From contig JABBOY010000025.1 of NCBI GenBank assembly GCA_012927585.1, positions 62,001 through 126,000 on the forward strand: a stretch of 64,000 nucleotides of DNA, written 5' to 3'. Position numbers and translations under genes: made by a program. Below the pieces are notes generated by a model. That model was not told where the DNA came from, did not search any database, and saw only the letters and a list, made by a program, of their open reading frames with translations. Below, one piece after another: positions 8,210 to 18,878 of this stretch. Within the stretch, counting starts at the first letter, position 1; each line of letters starts with the position of its first letter. The DNA is from Glaciimonas sp. (GTDB lineage Bacteria; Pseudomonadota; Gammaproteobacteria; Burkholderiales; Burkholderiaceae_D).

Positions 8210-9181
8210 CTACCAGGGCCAGGCGACGCTGGTGCCAGCACCATTGGTCAAGGCCCGCTTATAAATGAGACGCGCCACGGTCAAGTCCTGCAGGGCTAGG
8301 CCAGTCATATCGAAGATCGTGATGTCGCTCGGCGCGCGACTGAGGGTCGCCTTGCCGTCGAGCAGATCACCCAGTTCGGTGCACGGTGTTCGCGGAGCCC
8401 ATTGCATTTCGCCAATCTGGCTCGCCTGTTCCTTGTCATCGACGAATAAGCGAGCCGTTTCCAGCAAGCCTTCCGGAAGCTCTCGCTTGCCACGGGTGTC
8501 CGCGCCAACGCAGTTCAAGTGCGTGCCGGGCTGCACTGCACTAAAATCGAACAGTGCGCCCCCACCGGGCGTCGCGGTGATGACGACGTCACTTTCGGAG
8601 ACGGCGACATTCCGGTCACTTGCGTGCTCTATATCGCACCTCTGCGCGAAATGTGCCTCGAACGCGGAATCACGCTCGCCATTGAACGTCAGGTAGCGCA
8701 CATGCTGGAGCAGCGGCATGACCCGAAGAGCGCAATCGAGCTGGACTCGCGCTTGTACGCCAGTGCCAAAGATGCAAGCGTGAGCGCTCTCAGGCCGTGC
8801 AAGCTTCTGCAGACCTAGTCCGCCGGCGGCGCCGGTACGCGCCGTCGTGATCGCGTTGCCATCAATTATGCAGATCGGCCGGCCGTTGGTCGGTTCGATC
8901 AGAACGATGGTGGCTTGGTGAGGCTCTGCGCCAACTTGGCGGTTGGCCGGCCAAAACCCAGCGGCCTTGAAGCCTAGCAAGCCTTGAGATTGCACGTCAC
9001 CAGACTTGATGCCGAAGATGCCTCCCGTGGACAGCGACTCTCTGACGACAGGGAAGACGCGTCCCTCGCGATCGCTGTGCAAGACGAACGCCTCGCGCAC
9101 GGCCAGCGAAACGTCGTCAGGCTGAAGCAATGACTCTACGACATCTTTGTCGAGCAGCAGCAAACGAGCGTCACTTGGCAT
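8210..9181 (-). CDS. Ornithine cyclodeaminase/mu-crystallin family, possible iminosuccinate reductase
   Basis: A 323-residue NAD(P)-binding enzyme of the OCD/mu-crystallin family. The Rossmann glycine motif reads IFGTGVQARVQL, preceded by the ITTARTGAAGGLG substrate-side motif. The family includes ornithine cyclodeaminase, alanine dehydrogenase, pyrroline-2-carboxylate reductase and the iminosuccinate reductase BhcD. Next to a hydroxyaspartate-type dehydratase, reduction of iminosuccinate to aspartate is the best guess, but sequence alone does not settle it. The ATG at 9181 overlaps the end of the regulator gene by 11 bp. A GTG at 9208 is possible but less likely. Confidence 0.75.
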   Translation of the reverse strand: MPSDARLLLLDKDVVESLLQPDDVSLAVREAFVLHSDREGRVFPVVRESLSTGGIFGIKSGDVQSQGLLGFKAAGFWPANRQVGAEPHQATIVLIEPTNGRPICIIDGNAITTARTGAAGGLGLQKLARPESAHACIFGTGVQARVQLDCALRVMPLLQHVRYLTFNGERDSAFEAHFAQRCDIEHASDRNVAVSESDVVITATPGGGALFDFSAVQPGTHLNCVGADTRGKRELPEGLLETARLFVDDKEQASQIGEMQWAPRTPCTELGDLLDGKATLSRAPSDITIFDMTGLALQDLTVARLIYKRALTNGAGTSVAWPW

Positions 9182-9800
9182 AGCTGTATACCGAAGCTCG
9201 CGACACACCCAGGTGCGCCGCGACGGTTTCCATTGCCCTACGGATCTCTAGAAGCCCTGAGGTCTTAAGCTCCTGCAACAGGGCGCGTCGATCCTCCGCC
9301 TTGAGCGAACGAGGAGTGGTTGCCAGCCGCGCTGCGAATTCGTCGATGCGAGCACGAATCGCATCGCTGCCGGCTGGATCGAGAGACTCTCCGACACTCG
9401 TACCTGAATCCACTCGGACGAACTGGTTCATCGCGCTCTGAATGCCCTGAAACAGAGTCATGTCCACGTTCATGCAAAGTGCCGCGATGTATCGACCTTC
9501 TGAATCCTTGATGCCGATGGACGTGCTTTTGGCCTGACGTCCATCAGAAAACTGGTTCGCGTAGTTGGCGACAACCTGCGCGAAATCAGGATTTAGGATG
9601 CGTGCCAAGCCGAGTTCCGTGGCCGGGTGACCTACCTCCCGGCCCGACAGGTTGTTGTGAATCGCGAGGATCGCGTGCTCAGGGTCCAACAGGTCATGGA
9701 CCACCACCTCACAGAAAGGGGCGAACGTTTGGGCTAGCCCTTCGGCCACCTGTTTTAGCTGATCGAGCAGCAAACGCTGCTCTGGGGTACGTTTTAGCAT
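9171..9800 (-). CDS. YheO/DauR-like transcriptional regulator (PAS-like domain plus HTH)
   Basis: A 209-residue regulator. The N-terminal half (about residues 8-125, e.g. FCEVVVHDLLDPEHAILAI and GIKDSEGRYIAALCMNVD) matches the YheO-like PAS domain. The C-terminus (ETVAAHLGVSRASVYSYAK) is a helix-turn-helix. DauR, the best-known member, represses D-arginine catabolism in Pseudomonas. This gene is first in a same-direction cluster of amino-acid catabolic genes, so it probably controls them. Duplicated promoter-like segments lie just upstream. Confidence 0.85.
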   Translation of the reverse strand: MLKRTPEQRLLLDQLKQVAEGLAQTFAPFCEVVVHDLLDPEHAILAIHNNLSGREVGHPATELGLARILNPDFAQVVANYANQFSDGRQAKSTSIGIKDSEGRYIAALCMNVDMTLFQGIQSAMNQFVRVDSGTSVGESLDPAGSDAIRARIDEFAARLATTPRSLKAEDRRALLQELKTSGLLEIRRAMETVAAHLGVSRASVYSYAK

Positions 9801-9917
9801 ATGGACGATTTATCTATTATTGGGCTATTTATCAAGAACAAGATAGGCCGCTTTGAAGCGTAATATGGATAATTTATCCAACATTAGACCATTTGTCAAG
9901 CACAAGATTGGCTGTTC
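9799..9917 (-). promoter_or_regulatory. Tandem duplicated promoter/operator segment of the catabolic cluster
   Basis: Two related segments of about 54 bp start at 9799 and 9863, period 64. On the minus strand each holds a promoter-like pair: TTGACA, 17 bases, TAAATT in the distal copy, and TTGATA, 17 bases, TAAATC in the proximal copy. The distal copy also carries the palindrome ggataatttatcc. They point towards the regulator start at 9800. Two promoters or two operator sites are both possible. Confidence 0.5.
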
Positions 9918-10060
9918 TGACGCGGCAGACGGCGCGCACTTGCTGCGCGAACGCTCTGACAGAGTGCATCCGCCGTGAATTGGGCGCATCGAAACCGTCG
10001 CTTCGGAACAGCGTAGCCACCTCATGGTGGCAAGACGGGCTCAGCGACGGGTTGTGTTGC

Positions 10061-10130
10061 GGTAAGCCGCAATTCGTTGGGCAATGAAATGGACTCCTCC
10101 CCCTACCGTAAGTTGCGGGTTACGGCCTTA
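10061..10130. repeat. Second copy of the inverted repeat arms seen at 1400-1623
   Basis: ggtaagccgcaattcgt at 10061 and accgtaagttgcgggttacg near 10105-10124 are the two arms of the MITE-like element, here separated by only about 25 bp. It looks like a deletion derivative or a compact form of the same repeat. The stretch 9918-10060 before it shows no gene. Confidence 0.55.
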
Positions 10131-10223
10131 ACGAATGTTGGGCTTTTGCAGCCCAAACGACAGGCCATCGTACACAATGAATTATTCAACAACGCCGCCC
10201 ACAGGTGATCACAAGGAGAACGA

Positions 10224-10682
10224 ATGACAACTAGACGGCATGCCCAGCAAAGCGGGCAGGAGCAGGAATGGTACAGCGCTCGCAATTGCCTCATACCAAT
10301 TGCGGCATGGGTAATAGCTGCCACACAGCTTGTTTTTGCCGGCACATCAGGAGAAGAGGTTCTTTGGGATCTTTCCGCCTTGGAGGGAGCCCGCTTTGAA
10401 AAACAAATTTGCGAAGAAAACTATCCTGAATTTAAAGACAGGAACGAGGTCGCATTTCGCGCATCCCCCTATTTTCAAATAATAGGGGAAGAATTAATTA
10501 CAGTCACGACGACCGGCGATCTAAGGCAAAAGCTATTGGGTGCCCTCCCAGAATTACGCGCGGGCATACAAGAAAGGTACACGCGATTGCAACCAAAATC
10601 CTTAAAAAGCTTTTGCTCAACCTATGCAGCCAGCTTGGAGCAAGCTACGCAAAATGAGGCGGCACAACAGAAAAAACCTTAA
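10224..10682 (+). CDS. Hypothetical exported or membrane-anchored protein
   Basis: A 152-residue protein with a hydrophobic segment at about residues 24-41 (CLIPIAAWVIAATQLVFAG) that could be an uncleaved or late signal. It is followed by a mixed, charged domain with two widely spaced cysteines (QICEENYP and KSFCSTYA). An AAGGAG lies 6 bases before the ATG, supporting the start. No family is recognised. It stands alone between two repeat-rich intergenic regions. Confidence 0.6.
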   Translation: MTTRRHAQQSGQEQEWYSARNCLIPIAAWVIAATQLVFAGTSGEEVLWDLSALEGARFEKQICEENYPEFKDRNEVAFRASPYFQIIGEELITVTTTGDLRQKLLGALPELRAGIQERYTRLQPKSLKSFCSTYAASLEQATQNEAAQQKKP

Positions 10683-10737
10683 TCTGAACTGATAACAGAT
10701 GTTACGCAGTGCGTATGCGAAATAGGAAAAGCATTCT

Positions 10738-10889
10738 CCACGAAAGACACGAAAGGCACGAAAACAGCAAGCAATGTCTAAGTAGTGCAGGCCTCCGTGC
10801 CTGCAATCCCATGCAGGCACGGAGGCCTGCACTACTGACAAACAACTGCAAAAAAATGGCGTCATGCAGTTTTTTCGTGTCTTTCGTGG
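10738..10889. repeat. Nested inverted repeats (17-bp outer, perfect 25-bp inner)
   Basis: The outer arms ccacgaaagacacgaaa (10738-10754) and its exact complement (10873-10889) enclose an inner palindrome. The inner arms 10781-10805 and 10812-10836 match perfectly over 25 bp around a 6-bp loop. The inner palindrome recurs imperfectly at 17437-17492. The rest of 10683-11255 has no gene, only these repeats and a 60-bp repeat copy. Confidence 0.8.
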
Positions 10890-11133
10890 ATCGAATTTTT
10901 TGTGCATAACATCAGCTGATAACTGACAAGTCCCGCCTGTTTATAAACATAAGCGTCCGCTGCTAGCCGCCTTTCATCGGAGCAGGAACCAAAGCGAATG
11001 GCGCGCCGTCTGAAACACTGCTGCTTCGCGCCCGTCCAACTGCCATATGCAGGATAATCAGCGCTTGCAACCGACTAGCCGGCAGCGCCCATCATCAATC
11101 TATCGTATGTAACTAACAAGCATACTCAATAAT

Positions 11134-11193
11134 GTATTTTTATCAAAACCAATAAAATTAGACGGATAAATCGTAGTTTTTATTGATACTCCC
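11134..11193 (+). repeat. 60-bp repeat family, copy A
   Basis: One of seven gap-free 60-bp copies in the window. All start GTATT, carry CGG at positions 30-32, a T-rich stretch near 43-49 and end ATACTCC(C/T). Copy A is the most divergent in its centre (gacgg instead of tgcgg). It lies 62 bp before the ATPase gene at 11256. Confidence 0.75.
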
Positions 11194-11255
11194 TATATCA
11201 TTAAAAAAAAATAGCAACTCGCCGCAACTCCAAACCCGCCACCACCGGAGTACCC

Positions 11256-11903
11256 ATGCTGGAACTGCGCCATATCACCAAATCCTACCGCAATACGCAA
11301 CCGGTGCTGGATGACTTGTCTTACACGCTTGCTGCTGGCGAATTCATTGCGGTGATGGGCGAATCGGGCGTGGGCAAGTCGACGCTGTTGAACTTGATTG
11401 CCGGGCTGGATACGCCGGACAGCGGCGAAGTTTTGATTGATGGCGTAACAATGTCCGCGCTGGATGACGACGCGGCGACTTTGCTGCGGCGCAAAAAAAT
11501 GGGTTTCGTGTTCCAGGCTTTTCATGTATTGCCGCATCTGACCTTGCAACAGAATATCGCCCTGCCCTTGCTGCTGAATGGCGAAAGCCGGCATCGTGCG
11601 CAGGAAATGCTGGGTGCGGTGGGTTTGCAAGGCCGCGGCAAGGATTTTCCGCGCCAGTTGTCCGGTGGCGAAATGCAGCGGGTGGCGATTGCCCGGGCGC
11701 TGGTGCACCGGCCCAATCTGGTGCTGGCCGATGAGCCGACCGGCAACCTCGACCCCGACACTGCGCACAACGTATTGCTATTGTTGCGCGCGGAAATCAA
11801 AGCCAGCGGCGCGTCGGCCATCATGGTGACCCATTCGCACGCGGCGGCGGAATTGGCCGACCGCGTGCTGGTATTGAGCAAAGACGGTTTGCACCCGGCT
11901 TGA
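11256..11903 (+). CDS. ABC transporter ATPase, LolD/YbbA/AttE-like
   Basis: A 215-residue ATPase that powers the FtsX-type permease encoded next. The Walker A motif is GESGVGKST, the signature LSGGEMQR, Walker B LVLADEP and the switch His is in VTHSH. It belongs to the MacB/LolD class, which drives mechanical work on the periplasmic side rather than ordinary substrate import. The stop is 13 bp from the permease start, and the third gene encodes an AttH-like secreted protein, so this is the ATPase of an AttEFGH-like system. Confidence 0.9.
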   Translation: MLELRHITKSYRNTQPVLDDLSYTLAAGEFIAVMGESGVGKSTLLNLIAGLDTPDSGEVLIDGVTMSALDDDAATLLRRKKMGFVFQAFHVLPHLTLQQNIALPLLLNGESRHRAQEMLGAVGLQGRGKDFPRQLSGGEMQRVAIARALVHRPNLVLADEPTGNLDPDTAHNVLLLLRAEIKASGASAIMVTHSHAAAELADRVLVLSKDGLHPA

Positions 11904-11916
11904 TTTTCTTACGCCA

Positions 11917-14478
11917 ATGTCCGCGCCCATGCCGATCCGTTTGCGACTCCTGACCCGCTGGTTGTTGCTGGGCGAATGGCACGCGCATCCGGTGCGCGCC
12001 GTGGTCGCCGTCGGCGCGATTGCGCTGGGGGTGGCGCTCGGGTTTGCGATCCATCTGATCAATGCGGCGGCCTTCAACGAATTTTCGGCAGCGATCAAGA
12101 GCCTGTCGGGCATCTCCGATTTGCAGGTGCGCGGCGTGCAGGCGCGCTTTGACGAACGGCTTTACCCGCTGCTGGCGCAGCGTGATGGCGTGGCGCTGGC
12201 TAGCCCGTTGCTGGAACTGGATGCAAGCGTTGTCAATGCACCCGTTTCAGGTGAGCAAAGCGCGCTGAAGATTCTCGGCATCGATGTGTTCCGCGCCGCC
12301 GAAATTGCACCTGACTTGATCGGTATCCCCACCGCCGATAAGCCTTTCGACACGCTCGCCGATGATGCGATTTTTCTTTCCCCGGCTGCCATGGAATGGT
12401 TGAAAGTACGCTCAGGCGATTCTTTGCAGCTGCGCGCAGGAAGTCGCACCATCCGCTTGCGGGTGGCCGGCACTTTGCTGCGCTCGCGTGCCGGACAACG
12501 CATCGCAGTGATGGACATCGGCGCGGCGCAATGGCGGTTCGGGCGCATCGGCGAATTGTCGCGCATCGAATTGAAGCTGGCCGCTGGCGTCAATCGCGCT
12601 GACTTCAAGGCAAAATTCAACCGCGAATTTGAAGGCCGTTTGCTGGCGACGGAAACCGCAGATCAGGAAGCGCGCACCGCCAATATGTCGCGTGCTTACC
12701 GCGTCAATCTGAATGTGCTGGCGCTGGTGGCCTTGTTTACCGGGGCATTTTTGGTGTTTTCCACCCAGGCATTGTCGGTATTGCGCCGCCGCAGCCAGTT
12801 TGCATTGTTGCGCGTTCTGGGCATGACGCGCCGGCATTTGATGGGGCAAGTATTGCTGGAAGGCGCAACGCTGGGCGTAATCGGTGCCGCTTGCGGCATC
12901 GCAGCCGGTTACGGGATGGCGGCGGCTGCCTTGCATTTTTTCGGCGGCGATTTGGGCGGCGGTTATTTCCCGGGCGTGCAGCCGAGAGTGCATTTCAGTC
13001 CGCTGGCGGCAATGGTGTTTTTTGTACTCGGCGCGACGGTAGCACTATTGGGTGCGGCTGCTCCGGCGCTGGAAGCCGCCCGCGCCCACCCCGCGCAAGC
13101 GCTTAAATCCGGCAGCGAAGATGCTGCGCTGGCGAAACTGGCATCGCCCTGGCCGGCGCTGGCTTGCCTGGGATTGGCCACATTATTCACGCAATTGCCG
13201 CCGGTGGCCGACTTGCCGGTATTCGGGTTTCTGGCAGTGGCCTTGCTGTTAATAGGCGGCATCGCGCTGATGCCGCGTCTGGCAGCGAGCTTGTTTTCCT
13301 TGACGGGCCGGATGCCGACGCCGAATGTGGTGTTGAGCCTGACACTGGCGCGGCTGGCAAATGCGCCGAATCAAGCATCGATTGCGCTGGCTGGCGTGCT
13401 GTCGAGTTTTGCGCTGATGGTGGCGATGGCGATCATGGTTGCCAGTTTCCGGGTTTCAGTCGATGACTGGCTGACGCAGATTTTGCCGGCCCAACTTTAT
13501 GTGCGCTCGGCGATGGCTGGCGCTGGAGACAGCGGCGGCCTGCAGCCGAATGAGCAACAGGCGATCCGCGCTGCCAACGGCGTCAATCGCGCCGATTTCA
13601 TGCGCGCGTCGAAACTGGCGCTGGCGTCCGACCGCGCCGATGTGGTTTTGCTGGCGCGTCCGATTAACGTCAGTGCGCCGGGCAAGGTGGTGCCGGTTAT
13701 CGGCGCCACCATCGTCCCCGCCGATGCAATGCCGATCTGGGTCTCGGAAGCGATGGTCGATTTGTACGGTTATGCGGTGGGCAAGCGCGTTAGCCTTCCC
13801 ATCGGCAGCAGAGGCGGCAAAGGGCACGACTTCGTGGTGGCCGGCATCTGGCGCGACTATGCACGGCAGTCGGGCGCGATACAGATTCGGTTATCGGATT
13901 ATCAAAAGCTGACCGGCGATTTGACGGTCAATGATGCTGCGCTATGGCTACAAGCCGATGTCAACCCGGCGCAAGTCAGCGCCACGCTGAAGCAGCTTCC
14001 GTTCGGCAGCGCGCTAGAATTTTCCGAGCCGGGCCAGATCCGCGCTATCAGCTTGAAGATTTTCGATCGCAGCTTTGCCGTCACCTATTTGCTGGAACTG
14101 ATCGCAATCGTGATCGGTTTGTTCGGCGTGGCTGCTACCTTTTCCGCGCAAACCCTGGCGCGTGCTCGTGAATTCGGCATGTTGCGTCACATTGGCGTCA
14201 CGCGTCGGCAGATTTTGGCGATATTGGCGGCCGAAGGCGGCTTGCTGACGGCGATTGGGATTGCGGTGGGTTTCGTGTTGGGCTGGCTGATTAGTTTGAT
14301 TTTGGTATTTATCGTCAATCCGCAATCGTTTCACTGGACTATGGAATTGCACATGCCGTGGGGTTTGCTGGCATCGGTGGCCGGTTTGTTGCTGGTGTCG
14401 GCCGCATTAACGGCGCTGGTGGCGGGGCGGCAAGCGTTGTCGGGTAGCGCGATTCGGGCGGTGAAGGAGGATTGGTGA
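11917..14478 (+). CDS. FtsX-like ABC permease, fused two-domain form
   Basis: An 853-residue inner-membrane protein. It has an N-terminal helix (about residues 26-50), a periplasmic domain, a first FtsX core (about 265-385), more helices (about 395-510), a second periplasmic domain and a second FtsX core (about 710-845). This is two MacB/LolC-type permeases in one chain, as in YbbP-like proteins. In AttFG systems the two halves are usually separate genes. It overlaps the AttH-like gene downstream by one base (TGATG), so the two are co-translated. Confidence 0.88.
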   Translation: MSAPMPIRLRLLTRWLLLGEWHAHPVRAVVAVGAIALGVALGFAIHLINAAAFNEFSAAIKSLSGISDLQVRGVQARFDERLYPLLAQRDGVALASPLLELDASVVNAPVSGEQSALKILGIDVFRAAEIAPDLIGIPTADKPFDTLADDAIFLSPAAMEWLKVRSGDSLQLRAGSRTIRLRVAGTLLRSRAGQRIAVMDIGAAQWRFGRIGELSRIELKLAAGVNRADFKAKFNREFEGRLLATETADQEARTANMSRAYRVNLNVLALVALFTGAFLVFSTQALSVLRRRSQFALLRVLGMTRRHLMGQVLLEGATLGVIGAACGIAAGYGMAAAALHFFGGDLGGGYFPGVQPRVHFSPLAAMVFFVLGATVALLGAAAPALEAARAHPAQALKSGSEDAALAKLASPWPALACLGLATLFTQLPPVADLPVFGFLAVALLLIGGIALMPRLAASLFSLTGRMPTPNVVLSLTLARLANAPNQASIALAGVLSSFALMVAMAIMVASFRVSVDDWLTQILPAQLYVRSAMAGAGDSGGLQPNEQQAIRAANGVNRADFMRASKLALASDRADVVLLARPINVSAPGKVVPVIGATIVPADAMPIWVSEAMVDLYGYAVGKRVSLPIGSRGGKGHDFVVAGIWRDYARQSGAIQIRLSDYQKLTGDLTVNDAALWLQADVNPAQVSATLKQLPFGSALEFSEPGQIRAISLKIFDRSFAVTYLLELIAIVIGLFGVAATFSAQTLARAREFGMLRHIGVTRRQILAILAAEGGLLTAIGIAVGFVLGWLISLILVFIVNPQSFHWTMELHMPWGLLASVAGLLLVSAALTALVAGRQALSGSAIRAVKEDW

Positions 14479-15559
14479 TGGGGCTGAAATTGTTCCGGTG
14501 CGCATGGCGCACCCTACTGCTGTTTTTGCTACTTTCCAATGTTTGGGCTGCGCCGCCGCAATTCGCCGCGGTCACGCCGGATAAAGCGCTCACTTTCCCA
14601 CGCGACTTCGGCGCGCATCCCGGATTTCGCACCGAATGGTGGTACGCAACCGGCTGGCTACAAACACCTGACCACAAACCGCTCGGTTTTCAGATCACGT
14701 TCTTTCGCTCCGCCACCGGACACGATGCAGCCAACCCGAGCAATTTTGCGCCGAAGCAACTGATCATCGCCCACGCCGCTTTGTCCGATCCGGCTGAAAA
14801 GAAATTGCTGCACGGCGAAAAAAGCGCTCGTCAGGGTTTTGGCCTGGCTTACGCAGCGCAAGGCAATACCGACGTCAAGCTCGACGACTGGCACCTTACC
14901 CGCAACGCCGATGGCCGCTATCAGGCGGTGGCCCGTAGCCGCGACTTCGATTTGCAACTGACGCTGCAGCCAAGTCAAGCGCCGATGCGGCAAGGCGAAC
15001 AAGGTTACTCACGCAAGGGGCCGAAGCCGCAACAAGCCAGCTATTACTACAGCGAGCCGCAATTAAAGGTCGCCGGCACGTTAATCCGCCAGGGTATCCC
15101 GCTAGCAGTAACCGGCACAGCCTGGCTCGATCACGAATGGTCGAGCAACGTGCTGGACACCGATGCAGCCGGCTGGGATTGGCTGGGCGCGAATCTGGAT
15201 GACGGCAGCGCGCTGATGGCGTTTCGTATCAGAAGCAAAGCCGGCGCGACGCTGTGGAGCCATGCTGCGCTGCGCAATCCAGCCGGAAAGATGACACAAT
15301 TCATGCCGGACGCCGTACTATTTACCCCGCAACGGCGCTGGCAATCGCCACGCACCAAGGCGATTTACCCGGTGGCGATGCAGATCCAAACCGGCGGCGA
15401 TCGCTGGCACATAACCCCGTTGCAGGATGATCAGGAACTCGATGCGCGCCGCTCCACCGGAAACGTATATTGGGAAGGCGCTGTGACTATCAGCCGCGAC
15501 GGCGCACCCGCCGGGCGCGGCTACCTTGAAATGACCGGATACGACAAACCACAGAAATT

Positions 15560-15563
<4 letters not shown>
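14478..15563 (+). CDS. AttH/CrtC-like lipocalin-fold secreted protein
   Basis: A 361-residue protein with a signal peptide (LLLFLLLSNVWAAP, likely cut after VWA) and the family hallmark FRTEWWYATGWLQT. Two lipocalin-like halves follow, with WLDHEWSSNVL at the join. The family contains carotenoid 1,2-hydratase (CrtC) and AttH, whose substrate is not established; no carotenoid genes are nearby, so hydratase activity should not be assumed. The ATG at 14478 is preceded by GGAGG at 7 bases and overlaps the permease stop. Its own stop overlaps the next ABC exporter start. Confidence 0.85.
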
Positions 15564-17413
<1,850 letters not shown>

Positions 17414-17436
17414 TTTTTAGGACTTACGCAATATTA

Positions 17437-17492
17437 AGTAGCGCAGGCCTCCGTGCCTGCGGCCCGGTGCAGGCACAGATGCCTGCACTACT
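17437..17492. repeat. GC-rich palindrome related to the inner repeat at 10781
   Basis: The arms 17437-17460 and 17469-17492 pair with three mismatches and read gtag(c/t)gcaggcctccgtg, as in the copy at 10781-10836. It sits 23 bp after the ABC exporter stop and could also act as a transcript end. Confidence 0.7.
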
Positions 17493-17546
17493 GACAACAG
17501 CACTGTTTTGCGCAATCCCGATTGGCAATAATTTATACTATGATAT

Positions 17547-17606
17547 GTATTTTTATATTCCGCATTAAAAATATGCGGGATAGTGTATGTTTTTTGACAT
17601 ACTCCC
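17547..17606 (+). repeat. 60-bp repeat family, copy B
   Basis: A gap-free 60-bp copy with two internal small hairpins: ccgcat/atgcgg around position 22 and gtatg/catac around position 48. It ends atactccc and lies 85 bp before the small gene at 17692. Confidence 0.85.
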
Positions 17607-17691
17607 TATAAAAATTAATGTCTGCAAGTCGAGCGCACACAGCGAAAATCGACACTGCACATCGAACCATTTTTTCCAAGGAGCAAGCAAG

Positions 17692-17952
17692 ATGCGATCA
17701 ACCAGAGCCAGCGCCGCCATCGAGCGCCTGAAAGCGCGCGACGGCAACAAGCCCTATTCGATGGTGCGCACCGGCGACGAACTGTTCTATCTGGTGCTGA
17801 ACACCGCTGCCGGCGCACAGGAAAAGCTGGGCCAGGCGCTGCCGCTGGACGACTTCGTGAAGTACGTCAATAGCGTCGGCCCGCAAGTGACCAGACGGGT
17901 CAGTAAGCTGGACGTGGCGTTTGAAAAGCAGTTAAGCAAAAAGCAGCCCTAA
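17692..17952 (+). CDS. Small hypothetical protein (86 aa)
   Basis: A soluble, basic 86-residue protein (starts MRSTRASAAIERLKARDGN, with MVRTGDELFYLVLNTA in the middle). The ATG at 17692 is chosen because AAGGAG lies 8 bases before it; a longer reading would start inside the 60-bp repeat. No membrane segment, signal or catalytic motif is seen and the family is not recognised. Confidence 0.65.
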   Translation: MRSTRASAAIERLKARDGNKPYSMVRTGDELFYLVLNTAAGAQEKLGQALPLDDFVKYVNSVGPQVTRRVSKLDVAFEKQLSKKQP

Positions 17953-17968
17953 CGCAACCAACTTGCAA

Positions 17969-18520
17969 CTAACCTAAATCAGCAATGATCTCTTGCGTGC
18001 TTAAAGCTTGGGCGAAACTGCCATTCAAGCCCGCAATGTAGGCATTTTGCACATGGCTGGCGGGGGTATCTACGCCACCGAATGACAGCGCTTTTGTCGC
18101 GCAAGCATCGTGTGCCAGTTGGATCTTAAATTCAAAATCGAAAGCGGCACGGGTAGTCGAATCAATACACATGTGGGTCATCATGCCCGCGATCACGAGC
18201 TTGACGATTTGATGCTCCTTTAAATATTCGAGCAACGCAGTTTGCCTGAAACTGTTCGGATAATTTTTTATGATGACGGCCTCGTTGCTTAACGGCGTAA
18301 CACTTTTGTGGATTTTCACGCCCTCGGTATCGGGCAGGAAAAAAGTTGCGTCGGCTTGCTTTGCAATGTGTTGAATATGTACCACCGGGAGTTGCCTGCG
18401 ACGGAAAGTCGATAACAGGACGGCCGCATTCTCACTTGCTTCCATAGTCCCTTCTAGCGCCATCTTTCCGCCAGGGAAGTAATCGTTTTGAATGTCAACG
18501 ATGAGTAATGCTGTTTTCAT
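17969..18520 (-). CDS. Isochorismatase-like cysteine hydrolase
   Basis: A 183-residue hydrolase of the isochorismatase/nicotinamidase superfamily. The catalytic triad is visible as Asp9 (LIVDIQNDYF), Lys85 (VIIKNYPNSF) and Cys118 (GMMTHMCIDSTTR). Members cleave amide or ether bonds of small molecules; the substrate here is unknown. AAGGA precedes the ATG. The cupin gene lies 46 bp upstream in the same direction, so the two may form an operon. Confidence 0.88.
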   Translation of the reverse strand: MKTALLIVDIQNDYFPGGKMALEGTMEASENAAVLLSTFRRRQLPVVHIQHIAKQADATFFLPDTEGVKIHKSVTPLSNEAVIIKNYPNSFRQTALLEYLKEHQIVKLVIAGMMTHMCIDSTTRAAFDFEFKIQLAHDACATKALSFGGVDTPASHVQNAYIAGLNGSFAQALSTQEIIADLG

Positions 18521-18566
18521 TGGGTGGATTCCTTTTTATTAAATAGTTAAACAAACGGCGACTGCC

Positions 18567-18878
18567 TCAAACACTACCCTCTTTCTCGACAACCAGAATA
18601 CGTGCCTCCCCGCGAGGATGCGCAAAGTGCTCGCAGCCGACGTCGGCAACGAAAACATCGCCGGCCTGCAGCACCACCGACTTCTCTACCCCGCCTTCCC
18701 GGTAGAACATCTCGACGATTCCATCGAGTACCGCAAATACTTCCTTACCATCGTTGACGTGCCATTGGTACGGCTGGTCCGTCCAATGCACGCGTGTCGT
18801 GATGCCGTTCATGCTCGCGACATCCATTGCGCCCCATGCGCGCTCAGCGACAAATTCACGGCTTCGGATAATTTTCAT
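18567..18878 (-). CDS. Small cupin-domain protein
   Basis: A 103-residue single cupin. The first metal motif lies around YQWHVNDGKEVFAVLDG and the second around GDVFVADVGCEHFAHP. The usual His/Glu ligands seem at least partly present, so it may bind a metal. No specific function can be assigned. It is likely co-transcribed with the downstream cysteine hydrolase. Confidence 0.82.
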   Translation of the reverse strand: MKIIRSREFVAERAWGAMDVASMNGITTRVHWTDQPYQWHVNDGKEVFAVLDGIVEMFYREGGVEKSVVLQAGDVFVADVGCEHFAHPRGEARILVVEKEGSV

